Of a stretch of 64,000 nt of DNA, positions 35,298 through 43,936 are shown piece by piece. The DNA is taken from the NCBI GenBank assembly GCA_937898885.1, contig CALDKD010000124.1:1-64000 (forward strand), read 5' to 3'. Made by a program: the position numbers and the translations under genes. Each line of letters begins with the position of its first letter. Position 1 is the stretch's first letter. This DNA is from an uncultured Bacteroidales bacterium. GTDB taxonomy: Bacteria > Bacteroidota > Bacteroidia > Bacteroidales > Bacteroidaceae. The notes under the pieces are model-generated. The model did not search any database. It was given only the letters and a program-made list of their open reading frames with translations, and had not been told where the DNA came from.

Positions 35298-37247
35298 ATG
35301 TTATTACAATCAGTTTCAGTATTGGAAGGCCTTAAAAACAATGGCTTTGCATCAATTGACTACATTGTAGTGATTGCCTATCTGGCACTCCTCATTTTCC
35401 TGGGATTTTTCCTGTCACGCAGTAAAGACGGCAAAGAGAAGGACTCAAAGGATTACTTCCTTGCCGGCAACACCCTGACCTGGTGGGCAGTCGGCGCATC
35501 TCTGATCGCAGCCAACATCTCCGCCGAGCAGTTCATCGGAATGTCCGGTACTGCTTTCGCATCAGGTATCGCCATCGCAGCCTACGAGCTTATGGCTGCC
35601 GCCACACTTATCGTAGTAGGTAAGTTCCTGCTGCCTGTCATGATTGAGAAGAAGATATTCACCATCCCGCAGTTCCTTCGCGACCGTTACAATCCGGGCA
35701 CAGGTCTGGCCTTCTCTATCTTCTGGCTTTTCCTTTATGTATTCATCAACCTGACATCAGTAGCATGGCTGGGTGCCCTTGCCATTGAGCAGATTCTCGG
35801 CCTTCGCGGATGTATGCTTGTCATTGGCAGCACCGAGATCTCAATCCGTCTGGTCATCATTCTGATTCTCTACATCATTGCCGGTGTATATTCAATCTAC
35901 GGCGGCCTCTCATCTGTAGCATGGACCGATGTAATGCAGGTTACATTCCTGGTAGGTGGCGGCCTTATCACCGCTTATGCCGCACTGAGCGTAATCGCTG
36001 ACTCACTCAACCTGGAGGGAGGCGCCCTGGCAGCTCTCGGCAAGGTATTCCAGAGCCTGAAGGACGTTCCTGGTGACACACACTTCAACCTGGCCGTACA
36101 GCGCAACACCGCCATGTACCCGGGCATCACCGACGATCCATACTTCACTCTCCCGGGCATCGCCCTTATCGTAGGTGCTCTGTGGCTGACCAACCTCGGC
36201 TACTGGGGCTTCAACCAGTACATCATCCAGAAGGGTCTTGCGGCAAAGAGCCTGAGCGAGGCAAAGAAGGGTATGATCTTCGCAGCCTTCCTGAAGATCT
36301 TGATTCCGTTCATCGTATGTATCCCAGGTGTATGCGCATTCTACATCAAGACACAGCAGCCTGAGATGTTCGCACAGCTTGCCGGCGGTATCTCCATATC
36401 AGACGACGCTTATCCTTTCCTTATCCGCAACTTCACTCCGGTATTCGTAAAGGGTCTGTCATTCGCAGCTCTCGCAGCAGCCGTCATCTCATCACTGGCA
36501 TCAATGTTCAACTCCACGTCAACCATCTTCACAATGGATATCTACAAGCAGTACTTCAAGAAGGATGCTACTGAGAAGAACCTTGTAACCGTGGGCCGTA
36601 TCACATCAATCTGCGCTCTCATCATCGCAATGATTGCCGTATATCCTATCATGGGTGGTGCCGACCAGGCATTCCAGATCATTCAGGAGTACTCAGGCTT
36701 CGTATATCCGGGCGTAGTGGTAATCTTCGGTCTGGGTCTGCTTTGGAAGCGCGCCTCAGGTCCTGCCGCAGTTGTAGCCGCCATCGGTACATTCGTATTC
36801 TCAATCGCGTTCAAGCTGCTTCTTCCTGAGGTTCCGTTCCTGCTCCGTATGGGTTACGTATTCATCGCACTGGTTGCCATCTTCGTTCCGATGTCACTCT
36901 GCAACAAGAAGAATGCCGTAAAGGCCGACGTTCTGGACCAGCACACCATCGACACACAGATGAAGTGGTCACAGATTCTGTTCATCGCATCAGCCATCAG
37001 CTTCGCGGTATTCATCTGGGGCATGTGCTCACCGGTTCTCCGCTCTTGGGGATTCGAGGCTATGCTCTTCCTTACCGCCATACTGGCTGTTCTTGGCCTG
37101 TACCTGCGCTCTAACGCAAAGGACAAGGTTCAGGATGCAAAGGCTGTAGGCATTGACCTGGCACTCTTCCGCACAGACAAGACCTTTAACATCGGCGCTA
37201 TCGGTGTAATCGTAATTCTTGCTATTCTCTACATATTCCTGTGGTAA
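35298..37247 (+). CDS. SSS-family sodium/sugar symporter (AraP-like)
   Basis: 649 residues with about 14 membrane helices, SGLT type. DYFLAGNTLTWWAVGASLIAANISAEQFIGMSG near 50-85 is the family's Na/sugar-binding region; WLGALAIEQ and SSLASMFNSTSTIFTMDIYKQY (helix 8-9 area, near 395-420) hold the conserved Na-site Ser/Thr. Imports a monosaccharide, by context L-arabinose and possibly galactose. Co-directional, one base before araD. Confidence 0.92.
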   Translation: MLLQSVSVLEGLKNNGFASIDYIVVIAYLALLIFLGFFLSRSKDGKEKDSKDYFLAGNTLTWWAVGASLIAANISAEQFIGMSGTAFASGIAIAAYELMAAATLIVVGKFLLPVMIEKKIFTIPQFLRDRYNPGTGLAFSIFWLFLYVFINLTSVAWLGALAIEQILGLRGCMLVIGSTEISIRLVIILILYIIAGVYSIYGGLSSVAWTDVMQVTFLVGGGLITAYAALSVIADSLNLEGGALAALGKVFQSLKDVPGDTHFNLAVQRNTAMYPGITDDPYFTLPGIALIVGALWLTNLGYWGFNQYIIQKGLAAKSLSEAKKGMIFAAFLKILIPFIVCIPGVCAFYIKTQQPEMFAQLAGGISISDDAYPFLIRNFTPVFVKGLSFAALAAAVISSLASMFNSTSTIFTMDIYKQYFKKDATEKNLVTVGRITSICALIIAMIAVYPIMGGADQAFQIIQEYSGFVYPGVVVIFGLGLLWKRASGPAAVVAAIGTFVFSIAFKLLLPEVPFLLRMGYVFIALVAIFVPMSLCNKKNAVKADVLDQHTIDTQMKWSQILFIASAISFAVFIWGMCSPVLRSWGFEAMLFLTAILAVLGLYLRSNAKDKVQDAKAVGIDLALFRTDKTFNIGAIGVIVILAILYIFLW

Positions 37248-37248
37248 G

Positions 37249-37944
37249 ATGCTGGAGGAACTTAAAGACAAAGTGTTTAAAGCTAACCTGGATCTTGTCA
37301 AGCAAGGTCTGGTTATCTTTACCTGGGGAAACGTCTCAGGCATAGACCGCGAGAAAGGCCTGGTGGTAATCAAGCCGAGCGGTGTAAGCTATGATGAGAT
37401 GAAAGCTTCCGATATGGTTGTTGTCTCCCTCGAGACCGGTAAGGTTGTCGAGGGGGATCTCAACCCATCTTCCGACACCCCTACCCATCTGGTGCTGTAC
37501 CGTGCGTTCCCTAACATTCAGGGAGTGGTTCACACCCACTCCACGTACGCCACAGCCTGGGCACAGGCCGGAAAGGACATCCCGAATATCGGAACCACAC
37601 ACGCTGACTACTTCTACAAGGATATCCCCTGCACAGACGATATGACCGAGGCAGAGGTAAAGGGAGAGTATGAGCTTGAGACAGGCAATGTCATTGTACG
37701 TCGTTTTGAGGGCATCAACCCAGACCACACCCCCGGAGTTCTGGTAAAGAACCACGGGCCGTTCTCCTGGGGAACCAGTCCTGCCAATGCTGTCTATAAC
37801 GCAAAGGTTATGGAGCAGTGCGCCAAGATGGCATACATCTCATTCACGCTCAATCCTGAGACTACTATGAACCCACTCCTTGTGGAGAAGCACTATATGC
37901 GCAAGCACGGGCCGAACGCATATTATGGACAAAAGAAAAAGTAA
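37249..37944 (+). CDS. araD: L-ribulose-5-phosphate 4-epimerase
   Basis: 231 residues, class II aldolase/epimerase. FTWGNVSGIDRE, KPSGVSYDEM, SSDTPTHLVLYRAF, and the Zn-ligand His pair in VVHTHSTYATAWAQ identify the family; a third His lies in NHGPFSWG. Converts L-ribulose 5-phosphate to D-xylulose 5-phosphate. ATG at 37249 follows the symporter stop by one base; a longer frame from 37219 would lie inside the symporter gene. Confidence 0.95.
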   Translation: MLEELKDKVFKANLDLVKQGLVIFTWGNVSGIDREKGLVVIKPSGVSYDEMKASDMVVVSLETGKVVEGDLNPSSDTPTHLVLYRAFPNIQGVVHTHSTYATAWAQAGKDIPNIGTTHADYFYKDIPCTDDMTEAEVKGEYELETGNVIVRRFEGINPDHTPGVLVKNHGPFSWGTSPANAVYNAKVMEQCAKMAYISFTLNPETTMNPLLVEKHYMRKHGPNAYYGQKKK

Positions 37945-37966
37945 AACTTTAACACCTTATTATAGT

Positions 37967-39499
37967 ATGTTCGACAATTATGAGATATGGTGGGTGACTG
38001 GCGCGCAGCTTCTTTACGGAGGCGATGCAGTCGTTGCGGTTGACGGTCACTCAAAAGAGATGGTAGCCGGTCTGAACCAGAGTGGCAGCATCCCTGTCAA
38101 GATAGTATATAAAGGCACCGCGAACTCCAGCAAGGAGGTTGAGGATGTGATGAAGGCCGCCAACAACGACGAGAAGTGCGTAGGCATCATCACCTGGATG
38201 CACACATTCAGCCCTGCCAAGATGTGGATCAAGGGTCTGCAGCAGCTCAAGAAGCCTCTGCTCCACTTCCACACACAGTTCAACGAGGAGATTCCCTGGG
38301 ACAGCATCGATATGGACTTCATGAACCTGAACCAGAGCGCCCACGGCGACATCGAGTTCGGTCATATCTGCACCCGTATGCGTATTGCAAGAAAAGTTGT
38401 GGTAGGCTACTGGAAGAACGAGGAGGCACAGAAGAAGATTGCCGTATGGGCACGTGTAGCCGCCGGTGTGGCCGATGCGAGGAACGTGCGCTGCCTTATG
38501 TTCGGTATGAATATGAACAATGTGGCCGTTACCGACGGAGACCGAGTTGAGTTTGAGCAGCGTATGGGCTACCACGTTGACTACTACCCTGTATCATCCC
38601 TCATGGAGTACTTCAAGAAAGTTACCGACGCAGAGGTTGACGCACTGGTAGAGGAATACAAGAAGCTCTATACCATCAAGATTGACGAGTCCGGTGAGAA
38701 GGTATATTGGGAGAAGGTACGCAACTCGGCAAAGGCCGAGATCGCACTGCGCAGAGTCCTGAAGGACGAGGGCGCCACAGCTTTCACCACAAACTTCGAT
38801 GACCTTGGCGGCGCTGACATTGATGACCCAAACTTCCTTGGCTTCGACCAGATACCGGGTCTCGCATCACAGAGACTTATGGAGGAAGGTATCGGCTTCG
38901 GCGCAGAGGGCGACTGGAAGACATCCTGCCTGTATCGCACACTGTGGGTTATCTCACAGGGTCTGCCTACAGGATGCTCATTCCTTGAGGACTACACCCT
39001 GAACTTCGCCGGCACCCGCAGCTCAATCCTTCAGTCACACATGCTTGAGATTTGCCCGATGATAGCATCAGACAAACCGAAGCTTGAGGTTCACTTCCTG
39101 GGCATCGGCATCCGCAAGCAGCAGACCGCACGCCTTGTCTTCACATCGAAGGTAGGTCCTGGCATCAAGGCAACCATAGTTGACCTTGGCAACCGCTTCC
39201 GTCTGATCACACAGGAGGTTGAGTGCATTGAGCCGAAACCAATGCCAAACCTGCCAGTGGCATCAGCCCTTTGGGTACCGCAGCCATCATTCGAGATTGG
39301 CGCAGCAGCCTGGATTCTCGCAGGCGGCACACACCACAGCGCATTCTCTTATGACATCACCTCTGAGTACTGGGACGACTTTGCCGAGATTACAGGCATT
39401 GAGTACATCCAGATTAACGGCAAGACCAACATCGAGGACTTCAAGAAGGAGCTCCGCATGAACGAGGTCTATTATATGCTTAACAAATCACTCTGCTGA
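37967..39499 (+). CDS. araA: L-arabinose isomerase
   Basis: 510 residues. Starts MFDNYEIWWVTGAQLLYGG, the family N-terminus, so the ATG at 37967 is used. Mn-binding and catalytic Glu/His residues lie in the stretches around DFMNLNQSAHGDIEFG, EGDWKTS, and the C-terminal GGTHHSAFS. Isomerises L-arabinose to L-ribulose in the cytoplasm. 22 bases after araD, two bases before araB. Confidence 0.96.
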   Translation: MFDNYEIWWVTGAQLLYGGDAVVAVDGHSKEMVAGLNQSGSIPVKIVYKGTANSSKEVEDVMKAANNDEKCVGIITWMHTFSPAKMWIKGLQQLKKPLLHFHTQFNEEIPWDSIDMDFMNLNQSAHGDIEFGHICTRMRIARKVVVGYWKNEEAQKKIAVWARVAAGVADARNVRCLMFGMNMNNVAVTDGDRVEFEQRMGYHVDYYPVSSLMEYFKKVTDAEVDALVEEYKKLYTIKIDESGEKVYWEKVRNSAKAEIALRRVLKDEGATAFTTNFDDLGGADIDDPNFLGFDQIPGLASQRLMEEGIGFGAEGDWKTSCLYRTLWVISQGLPTGCSFLEDYTLNFAGTRSSILQSHMLEICPMIASDKPKLEVHFLGIGIRKQQTARLVFTSKVGPGIKATIVDLGNRFRLITQEVECIEPKPMPNLPVASALWVPQPSFEIGAAAWILAGGTHHSAFSYDITSEYWDDFAEITGIEYIQINGKTNIEDFKKELRMNEVYYMLNKSLC

Positions 39500-39501
39500 T
39501 T

Positions 39502-41100
39502 ATGAACGAGTACAATAAATCCATCATCGAGTCAGGCAAAGCCGTTCTTGGCATTGAGTTTGGCTCAACACGTATCAAGGCCGTTCTTATCGACCCGGAG
39601 TTCAAACCTATGGCACAGGGCAGCCACACCTGGGAGAACCAGCTTGTAGGCGGCCTCTGGACCTACAGCGTCGAGGAGATCTGGTACGGCATCCAGAACT
39701 GCTACGTGAACCTTCGCAACAACGTAAGGGAGCAGTACGAGATTGAGATAGAGCAGCTGGCAGGCATCGGCATCAGCGCCATGATGCACGGCTATATGGC
39801 TTTCAACAAGAACGAGAAGATTCTGGTTCCGTTCCGTACCTGGCGTAACACCAACACCGGTAAGGCAGCGGCAGAGCTCTCAGAGCTGTTCTACTTCAAC
39901 ATTCCGCTTCGCTGGAGCATCTCTCACCTGTACCAGTGCATTCTGGACGGCGAGGAGCACGTAAAGGATATTGACTTCCTCACCACCCTTGCAGGCTATG
40001 TTCACTGGCAGCTCACAGGACAGAGAGTTCTCGGTGTGGGCGATGCGTCAGGTATGATACCTGTTGACCCAGCCACCAAGACCTACAATGCCGATATGGT
40101 TGCCAAGTTCGACAAGCTGATTGCCCCGAAGGGATACAACTGGAAGCTTCTTGACATACTGCCAAAGGTACTCGACGCAGGCGAGTTCGCAGGCGTACTT
40201 ACCGAGGAGGGAGCACGCAAGCTCGATGTATCAGGCCACCTGAAGCCAGGCGTTCCAATCTGTCCGCCGGAGGGCGACGCAGGCACCGGTATGGTAGCCA
40301 CCAACGCTGTCCGTCCGCGTACAGGTAACGTCTCAGCCGGAACATCATCATTCTCTATGATTGTACTGGAGAAGGACCTGAATAAGCCGCACGAGGTTAT
40401 CGACATCGTAACCACACCAGACGGCAAGCCTGTAGCAATGGTTCACTGCAACAACTGCACATCAGACCTCAATGCCTGGGTAAACATCTTCAAGGAGTAC
40501 GAGGAGATTATGGGTATGAAGGTTGATATGGCACGCATATTCACCAACCTGTTCAATCACGCGCTGAAGGGCAATCCGGACTGCGGTGGCATAATGAGCT
40601 ACAACTATGTGTCAGGCGAGCCTGTTACTGGTTTCGCAGACGGACGTCCTCTGTTTGTACGCTCAGCCAACGACAAGTTCACCCTTGCCAACTTCATCCG
40701 CGCCATCATCAGCGGTGCTGTTGCAGTGCTGAAGGTAGGTAACGACATCCTGTTCCAGGAGGAGAAGATCAAGGTTGACCGCATCACCGGCCACGGTGGT
40801 CTCTTCACCACTCCGGGCGTAGGCCAGAGAATCCTTGGAGCCGCACTCAACTCACCAATCTCCTGTATGGAGACCGCCGGTGAGGGAGGCCCGTGGGGTA
40901 TGGCAATCCTTGCGGCATATGCTGTAAACAACCCTAAGAAGATGCTTCTGCCAGACTATCTGGACGAGGTGGTATTCGCAGGCAACACCGGTACCGAGGT
41001 AGCTCCTACCCCAGAGGATGTTGCAGGCTTCAACGCATACATCGCCAACTACAAGGCATCTCTCCCGGTTGAGGAGGCAGCCGTCAAGTTCAAGAAGTAA
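39502..41100 (+). CDS. araB: Ribulokinase, FGGY family (Bacteroidales AraB type)
   Basis: 532 residues. FGGY carbohydrate kinase with phosphate-1 motif GIEFGSTRIKAVL, catalytic-base region GDASGMIPVD, and adenosine/phosphate-2 segments GNVSAGTSSFSM and GHGGLFTTPGVG. Phosphorylates L-ribulose. Assigned as AraB from its position after araA and the Bacteroides order; the sequence is not close to the enterobacterial araB, so a xylulokinase-like protein is the alternative. Last gene of the operon, 17 bases before a strong terminator. Confidence 0.88.
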   Translation: MNEYNKSIIESGKAVLGIEFGSTRIKAVLIDPEFKPMAQGSHTWENQLVGGLWTYSVEEIWYGIQNCYVNLRNNVREQYEIEIEQLAGIGISAMMHGYMAFNKNEKILVPFRTWRNTNTGKAAAELSELFYFNIPLRWSISHLYQCILDGEEHVKDIDFLTTLAGYVHWQLTGQRVLGVGDASGMIPVDPATKTYNADMVAKFDKLIAPKGYNWKLLDILPKVLDAGEFAGVLTEEGARKLDVSGHLKPGVPICPPEGDAGTGMVATNAVRPRTGNVSAGTSSFSMIVLEKDLNKPHEVIDIVTTPDGKPVAMVHCNNCTSDLNAWVNIFKEYEEIMGMKVDMARIFTNLFNHALKGNPDCGGIMSYNYVSGEPVTGFADGRPLFVRSANDKFTLANFIRAIISGAVAVLKVGNDILFQEEKIKVDRITGHGGLFTTPGVGQRILGAALNSPISCMETAGEGGPWGMAILAAYAVNNPKKMLLPDYLDEVVFAGNTGTEVAPTPEDVAGFNAYIANYKASLPVEEAAVKFKK

Positions 41101-41117
41101 TTCTTATAATATCTGAG

Positions 41118-41155
41118 AAGCGGGTCAAGGGGACAGGTACCTTGACCCGCTTTTT
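41118..41155. terminator. Strong terminator of the sugar operon, dispersed-repeat copy
   Basis: A perfect 13-bp stem AAGCGGGTCAAGG (41118-41130) with CCTTGACCCGCTT (41140-41152) and a 9-base loop runs into T on the plus strand. Its apex contains GGGGACAGGTACC, shared with copies at 10630 and 50420. It also touches the stop codon of the convergent APH-like gene. Confidence 0.9.
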
Positions 41156-42003
41156 CATGCCCTGAACAGACAGGCCGTATTGAGGTAAGCGTTAAACACA
41201 GCAGCCGTCAGACCTTCATAGCTCTCCAAGTCGAAGGTGTAGGCAACGAAAGCGATAATATTTTCCTTAGCCTTCCTTGTAAGCTCATCGGGATTTGCGG
41301 AGTATGCCGCGGCAAAAGACCGCCAGAAACGCCTCATCTGCCGGCGGGTCATATGACACAGTCTCGTACCCCATAAAAGCCCTACGGGATGCTTGCAGAA
41401 GAAGTACATACAGGCAATATCGAACATCGGACTGCCCCAAGAGAAGAAACCCAGATCAATCCAATATGGAGTGTCACCGGCAATAATCAGATTGCCGGGT
41501 TGCATATCACCGTGCAGGCACGTATTCTTGTCTTCAAGACGATTGATGATAGCGCTGATTACTTTCCTTGTGTGTCTGGTGTACCCTTTGTGCACAGCCA
41601 CCGACTTGAGTGTCTGCTCTTTCCTTGACGGAAAATCCGACGGGTTACAGATATGACAGTGAAGCTCCTTGCATTCCAACGCAAAGAGCCTTGCATATTT
41701 ATCAATGTTGTCCGGATCATCAGCACAAATGCGTGAGACAGATTTCTTGTTGACAATGCGCTGATATATCACACCGGTGCAGCCATCAACCTTGACAAGC
41801 TCCACTGCGTGTGGAGTGCGCAGACAAAGCGACTCAACCTTGCGCGACAGATTATATTCCTTTTCAGCATATCCGTCATGAGTTACTCCGGCATTGAACA
41901 ATTTGAGCATAAGCTCCTGGTTATTCTTATGGTTGTAGCTTGTGGCAGTTCCTCCCGCTCCGGCTGGAATCCAGTCATTGAGATCAATTTCCCTATAAAT
42001 CAT
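41155..42003 (-). CDS. APH-like small-molecule/protein kinase
   Basis: 282 residues of the aminoglycoside-phosphotransferase/protein kinase-like fold. The catalytic loop is CLHGDMQPGNLII near 170 and the metal-binding motif WIDLGFF near 185 (IDxG); an N-terminal Lys in LMLKLFN would bind ATP. It resembles the TIGR02172-like paralogous family seen in gut anaerobes. The substrate is unknown; nothing indicates antibiotic resistance specifically. Monocistronic, convergent with the araB operon. Confidence 0.75.
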   Translation of the reverse strand: MIYREIDLNDWIPAGAGGTATSYNHKNNQELMLKLFNAGVTHDGYAEKEYNLSRKVESLCLRTPHAVELVKVDGCTGVIYQRIVNKKSVSRICADDPDNIDKYARLFALECKELHCHICNPSDFPSRKEQTLKSVAVHKGYTRHTRKVISAIINRLEDKNTCLHGDMQPGNLIIAGDTPYWIDLGFFSWGSPMFDIACMYFFCKHPVGLLWGTRLCHMTRRQMRRFWRSFAAAYSANPDELTRKAKENIIAFVAYTFDLESYEGLTAAVFNAYLNTACLFRA

Positions 42004-42295
42004 TGTCTTGCTTATGTCTCACAGGTGAGATGGAATACAATAAAAAAAATCCAACAAAGACAGGCCTTTGGCCTATTGCAAAAATAAGCATATAATCTCA
42101 AAACTCCAAGCATATCCCCACGATGATGCCCGCAAGGCAAGAGATCACAAGGCAGTGAGCGAGGTACAATCCGAAAACGATCATTACAATGAGACACAAC
42201 CGGAAAACAATATTCCAACAATTATTGAAAAATAGCAGAAATCAGATTAACTTTTTGCGCTATTTTGCAACCTATATATAGAGACGCAGGAAAAA

Positions 42296-42796
42296 ATGAC
42301 GGAACAGGAGTTTGACATATTCGCATCATCTGTCAGGAACAAGCTGCTGGCAATCGCATGGCATAGCAAGGCTGGCTCCGGACTTGATGTTGAGCCTGAG
42401 GACATCGTTCAGGAAGCGCTGCTCACCTTGTGGCGCCTTATCCACGATGGCTATCCGGTAAGAGATGCCAATGCCATTGCCGTCAAAATAACAAAGAACC
42501 TTATCGCGGCAAGCGCACGACGTCAACAGACAGATTCAATCCCCGTCTCGGACATTGATATGGACGGAGGACCTTCCGCAACGGAAATTACCGATGCCGA
42601 GGACCTCAAGACCATACGCGACAACCTGTTCAAGTCACTTACGCCAACTCAACGCCACTACCTTGAACTGAGAAACGAGCTCGGACTGTCGCTCGATGAC
42701 ATTGCGCGCATGACAGGAAAGCCCAAAGCAAGCATAAAAACCACCATCTCCACAGCAAGAAAGCAAATGTTGGAGCAAATAAAGAAACTGATATGA
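42296..42796 (+). CDS. ECF-like RNA polymerase sigma factor
   Basis: 166 residues. Region 2 has EPEDIVQEALLTLWRLI and ANAIAVKITKNLIAA; region 4 has LTPTQRHYLELRNELGLSLDDIARMTGKPKASIKTTISTAR, split here as LTPTQRHYLELRNELG and a helix-turn-helix. Atypically short linkers and an Ala-rich 2.4 segment set it apart from the ECF factor at 13300. It overlaps the next gene by four bases (ATGA), strongly suggesting a sigma/anti-sigma pair. Confidence 0.87.
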   Translation: MTEQEFDIFASSVRNKLLAIAWHSKAGSGLDVEPEDIVQEALLTLWRLIHDGYPVRDANAIAVKITKNLIAASARRQQTDSIPVSDIDMDGGPSATEITDAEDLKTIRDNLFKSLTPTQRHYLELRNELGLSLDDIARMTGKPKASIKTTISTARKQMLEQIKKLI

Positions 42797-43275
42797 TAGA
42801 AAACCGTAAATACAGACAGAAACTTATTGGCAAGTATCTTGAGGCAGAGACCACCGTTCAGGAGGAGATGCTTCTGGCACGGTATTTCCTGACACACAAG
42901 CCGGGGCCGGATGAGGCCGATGTGGCAAAGCTCATACTTCTTGATTACCCGGAGGTGGAGATTCTATCGGATGCTGAAAGAAAAAGGAACATCAGACAGA
43001 TCTGTATGGCGATTTCAGCTACTGCCGCATGCATTGCCCTCTTTGCCATTTTTTCCAATCCTTTTGCATCAACCCCTTTCACAGCCGTTGAAATTGCAGA
43101 GAACATAAACATACTGATGGAGATGAGCACTCAGGACGTCGATTCGATTGTAGCTGTTCCCAAAGGATCCAGGGTTATGCTGACCGTATCGATGAAAGAC
43201 GGAAACACAAGTTCTTTTGTACTTGTACGCAACCGCAGGGACGGCTCCACCAGAATACTTTCACAAAACAACTAA
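42793..43275 (+). CDS. Putative membrane anti-sigma factor
   Basis: 160 residues. Cytoplasmic, Leu/Glu-rich helical N-terminus (1-65; KYLEAETTVQEEMLLARYFL is typical of Bacteroidales FecR-like anti-sigma N-termini), one membrane segment (about 71-88), and a short periplasmic domain (about 90-160) ending in Arg/Ser-rich residues. The periplasmic part is much smaller than in FecR proteins. Start overlaps the sigma gene stop. Role as anti-sigma is inferred from topology and coupling, not from a recognised domain hit. Confidence 0.65.
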   Translation: MIENRKYRQKLIGKYLEAETTVQEEMLLARYFLTHKPGPDEADVAKLILLDYPEVEILSDAERKRNIRQICMAISATAACIALFAIFSNPFASTPFTAVEIAENINILMEMSTQDVDSIVAVPKGSRVMLTVSMKDGNTSSFVLVRNRRDGSTRILSQNN

Positions 43276-43288
43276 AAACAACAGCATT

Positions 43289-43888
43289 ATGATTACGCTA
43301 TTTCTTTCAGCACTATTAGCATCAGTTCCAAGTACAGGAAATATATCAGCCCAGGCCGATACAGTAAACCGCTATGTAATTGACGGCGAGCCGGTCAGCA
43401 ATTTTAACGGAACACAACTGGCCGGAAAATCAATTGCCAGCTATGGCATTGTCACCTCGAAGGAGAAAGACAAAGTTGTCATTAATCATATTATCCATCT
43501 GGATACTTCTGCGAAACCGGTGAATGACGTTTCAGGCTTTTCCGGAGATGGTACTGAAGACCATTATGTGGATATGACAAAGACAACTTCCATGTCTGAC
43601 AGTGTTATTACAATAACAATAGATGGGAGAATTTTGGGCGGATTGCCCGCAAAGAGGATCAAAAGAAAAGGTATAGAAATCTATAATCCAAGTCCTATTG
43701 GCTTACCAACAGAACTCAGTGAGCTGATGCTGGTAATTGACGGTGAGAAAGTGACAATGGAAGAATTTCAGAAATTAAAGCCAACAGACATTAAATCCAT
43801 TACCGTCCTGAAAGGCGAGCCGGCAGCTAAACTATGGGGTACGGAAGCCGTGAACGGCGTTATTGAAGTCAATACGAACAAAAAGTAA
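43289..43888 (+). CDS. Secreted TonB-plug-like protein
   Basis: 199 residues from ATG 43289, with a signal peptide ending near AQA (about 22). Two related segments are visible: one near 29-56 (YVIDGEPV..FNGTQLAGKSI) and one near 146-190 (LVIDGEKVTMEEFQKLKPTDIKS then VLKGEPAAKLWGTEAVNGV). The second looks like the plug-domain signature of TonB-dependent receptors (IDG...I.S..VLK...A..YG..A.NGVI) without any barrel. Placed 13 bases after the anti-sigma gene, so probably the third member of the same operon and a possible periplasmic input or target. Exact function unknown. Confidence 0.6.
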   Translation: MITLFLSALLASVPSTGNISAQADTVNRYVIDGEPVSNFNGTQLAGKSIASYGIVTSKEKDKVVINHIIHLDTSAKPVNDVSGFSGDGTEDHYVDMTKTTSMSDSVITITIDGRILGGLPAKRIKRKGIEIYNPSPIGLPTELSELMLVIDGEKVTMEEFQKLKPTDIKSITVLKGEPAAKLWGTEAVNGVIEVNTNKK

Positions 43889-43936
43889 CAGCACACAATC
43901 TACGGCAGCCAAAGAACAGCCTTTCAAAACCCTTGC

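Noticed and set aside
41155..42003. Aminoglycoside-resistance gene.
   Set aside because: The fold motifs (HGDxxxxN, IDxG) are shared by many kinases; nothing in sequence or context indicates drug modification, and no mobile element is near.
42031..42060. GGCC-TTT-GGCC hairpin with an A-run after it as a terminator.
   Set aside because: On the minus strand, where a T-run would follow, it lies upstream of the APH-like gene start, not at any gene end. It may be incidental.
42004..42295. A possible plus-strand frame ending TTIIEK at about 42236 and a minus-strand frame of 69 codons in the 292-base gap between the APH-like gene and the ECF gene.
   Set aside because: Neither has an ATG start, the minus-strand frame begins with TTG and is Cys-rich, and no promoter or family supports either. 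Some coding-like composition remains, so a decayed gene cannot be excluded.
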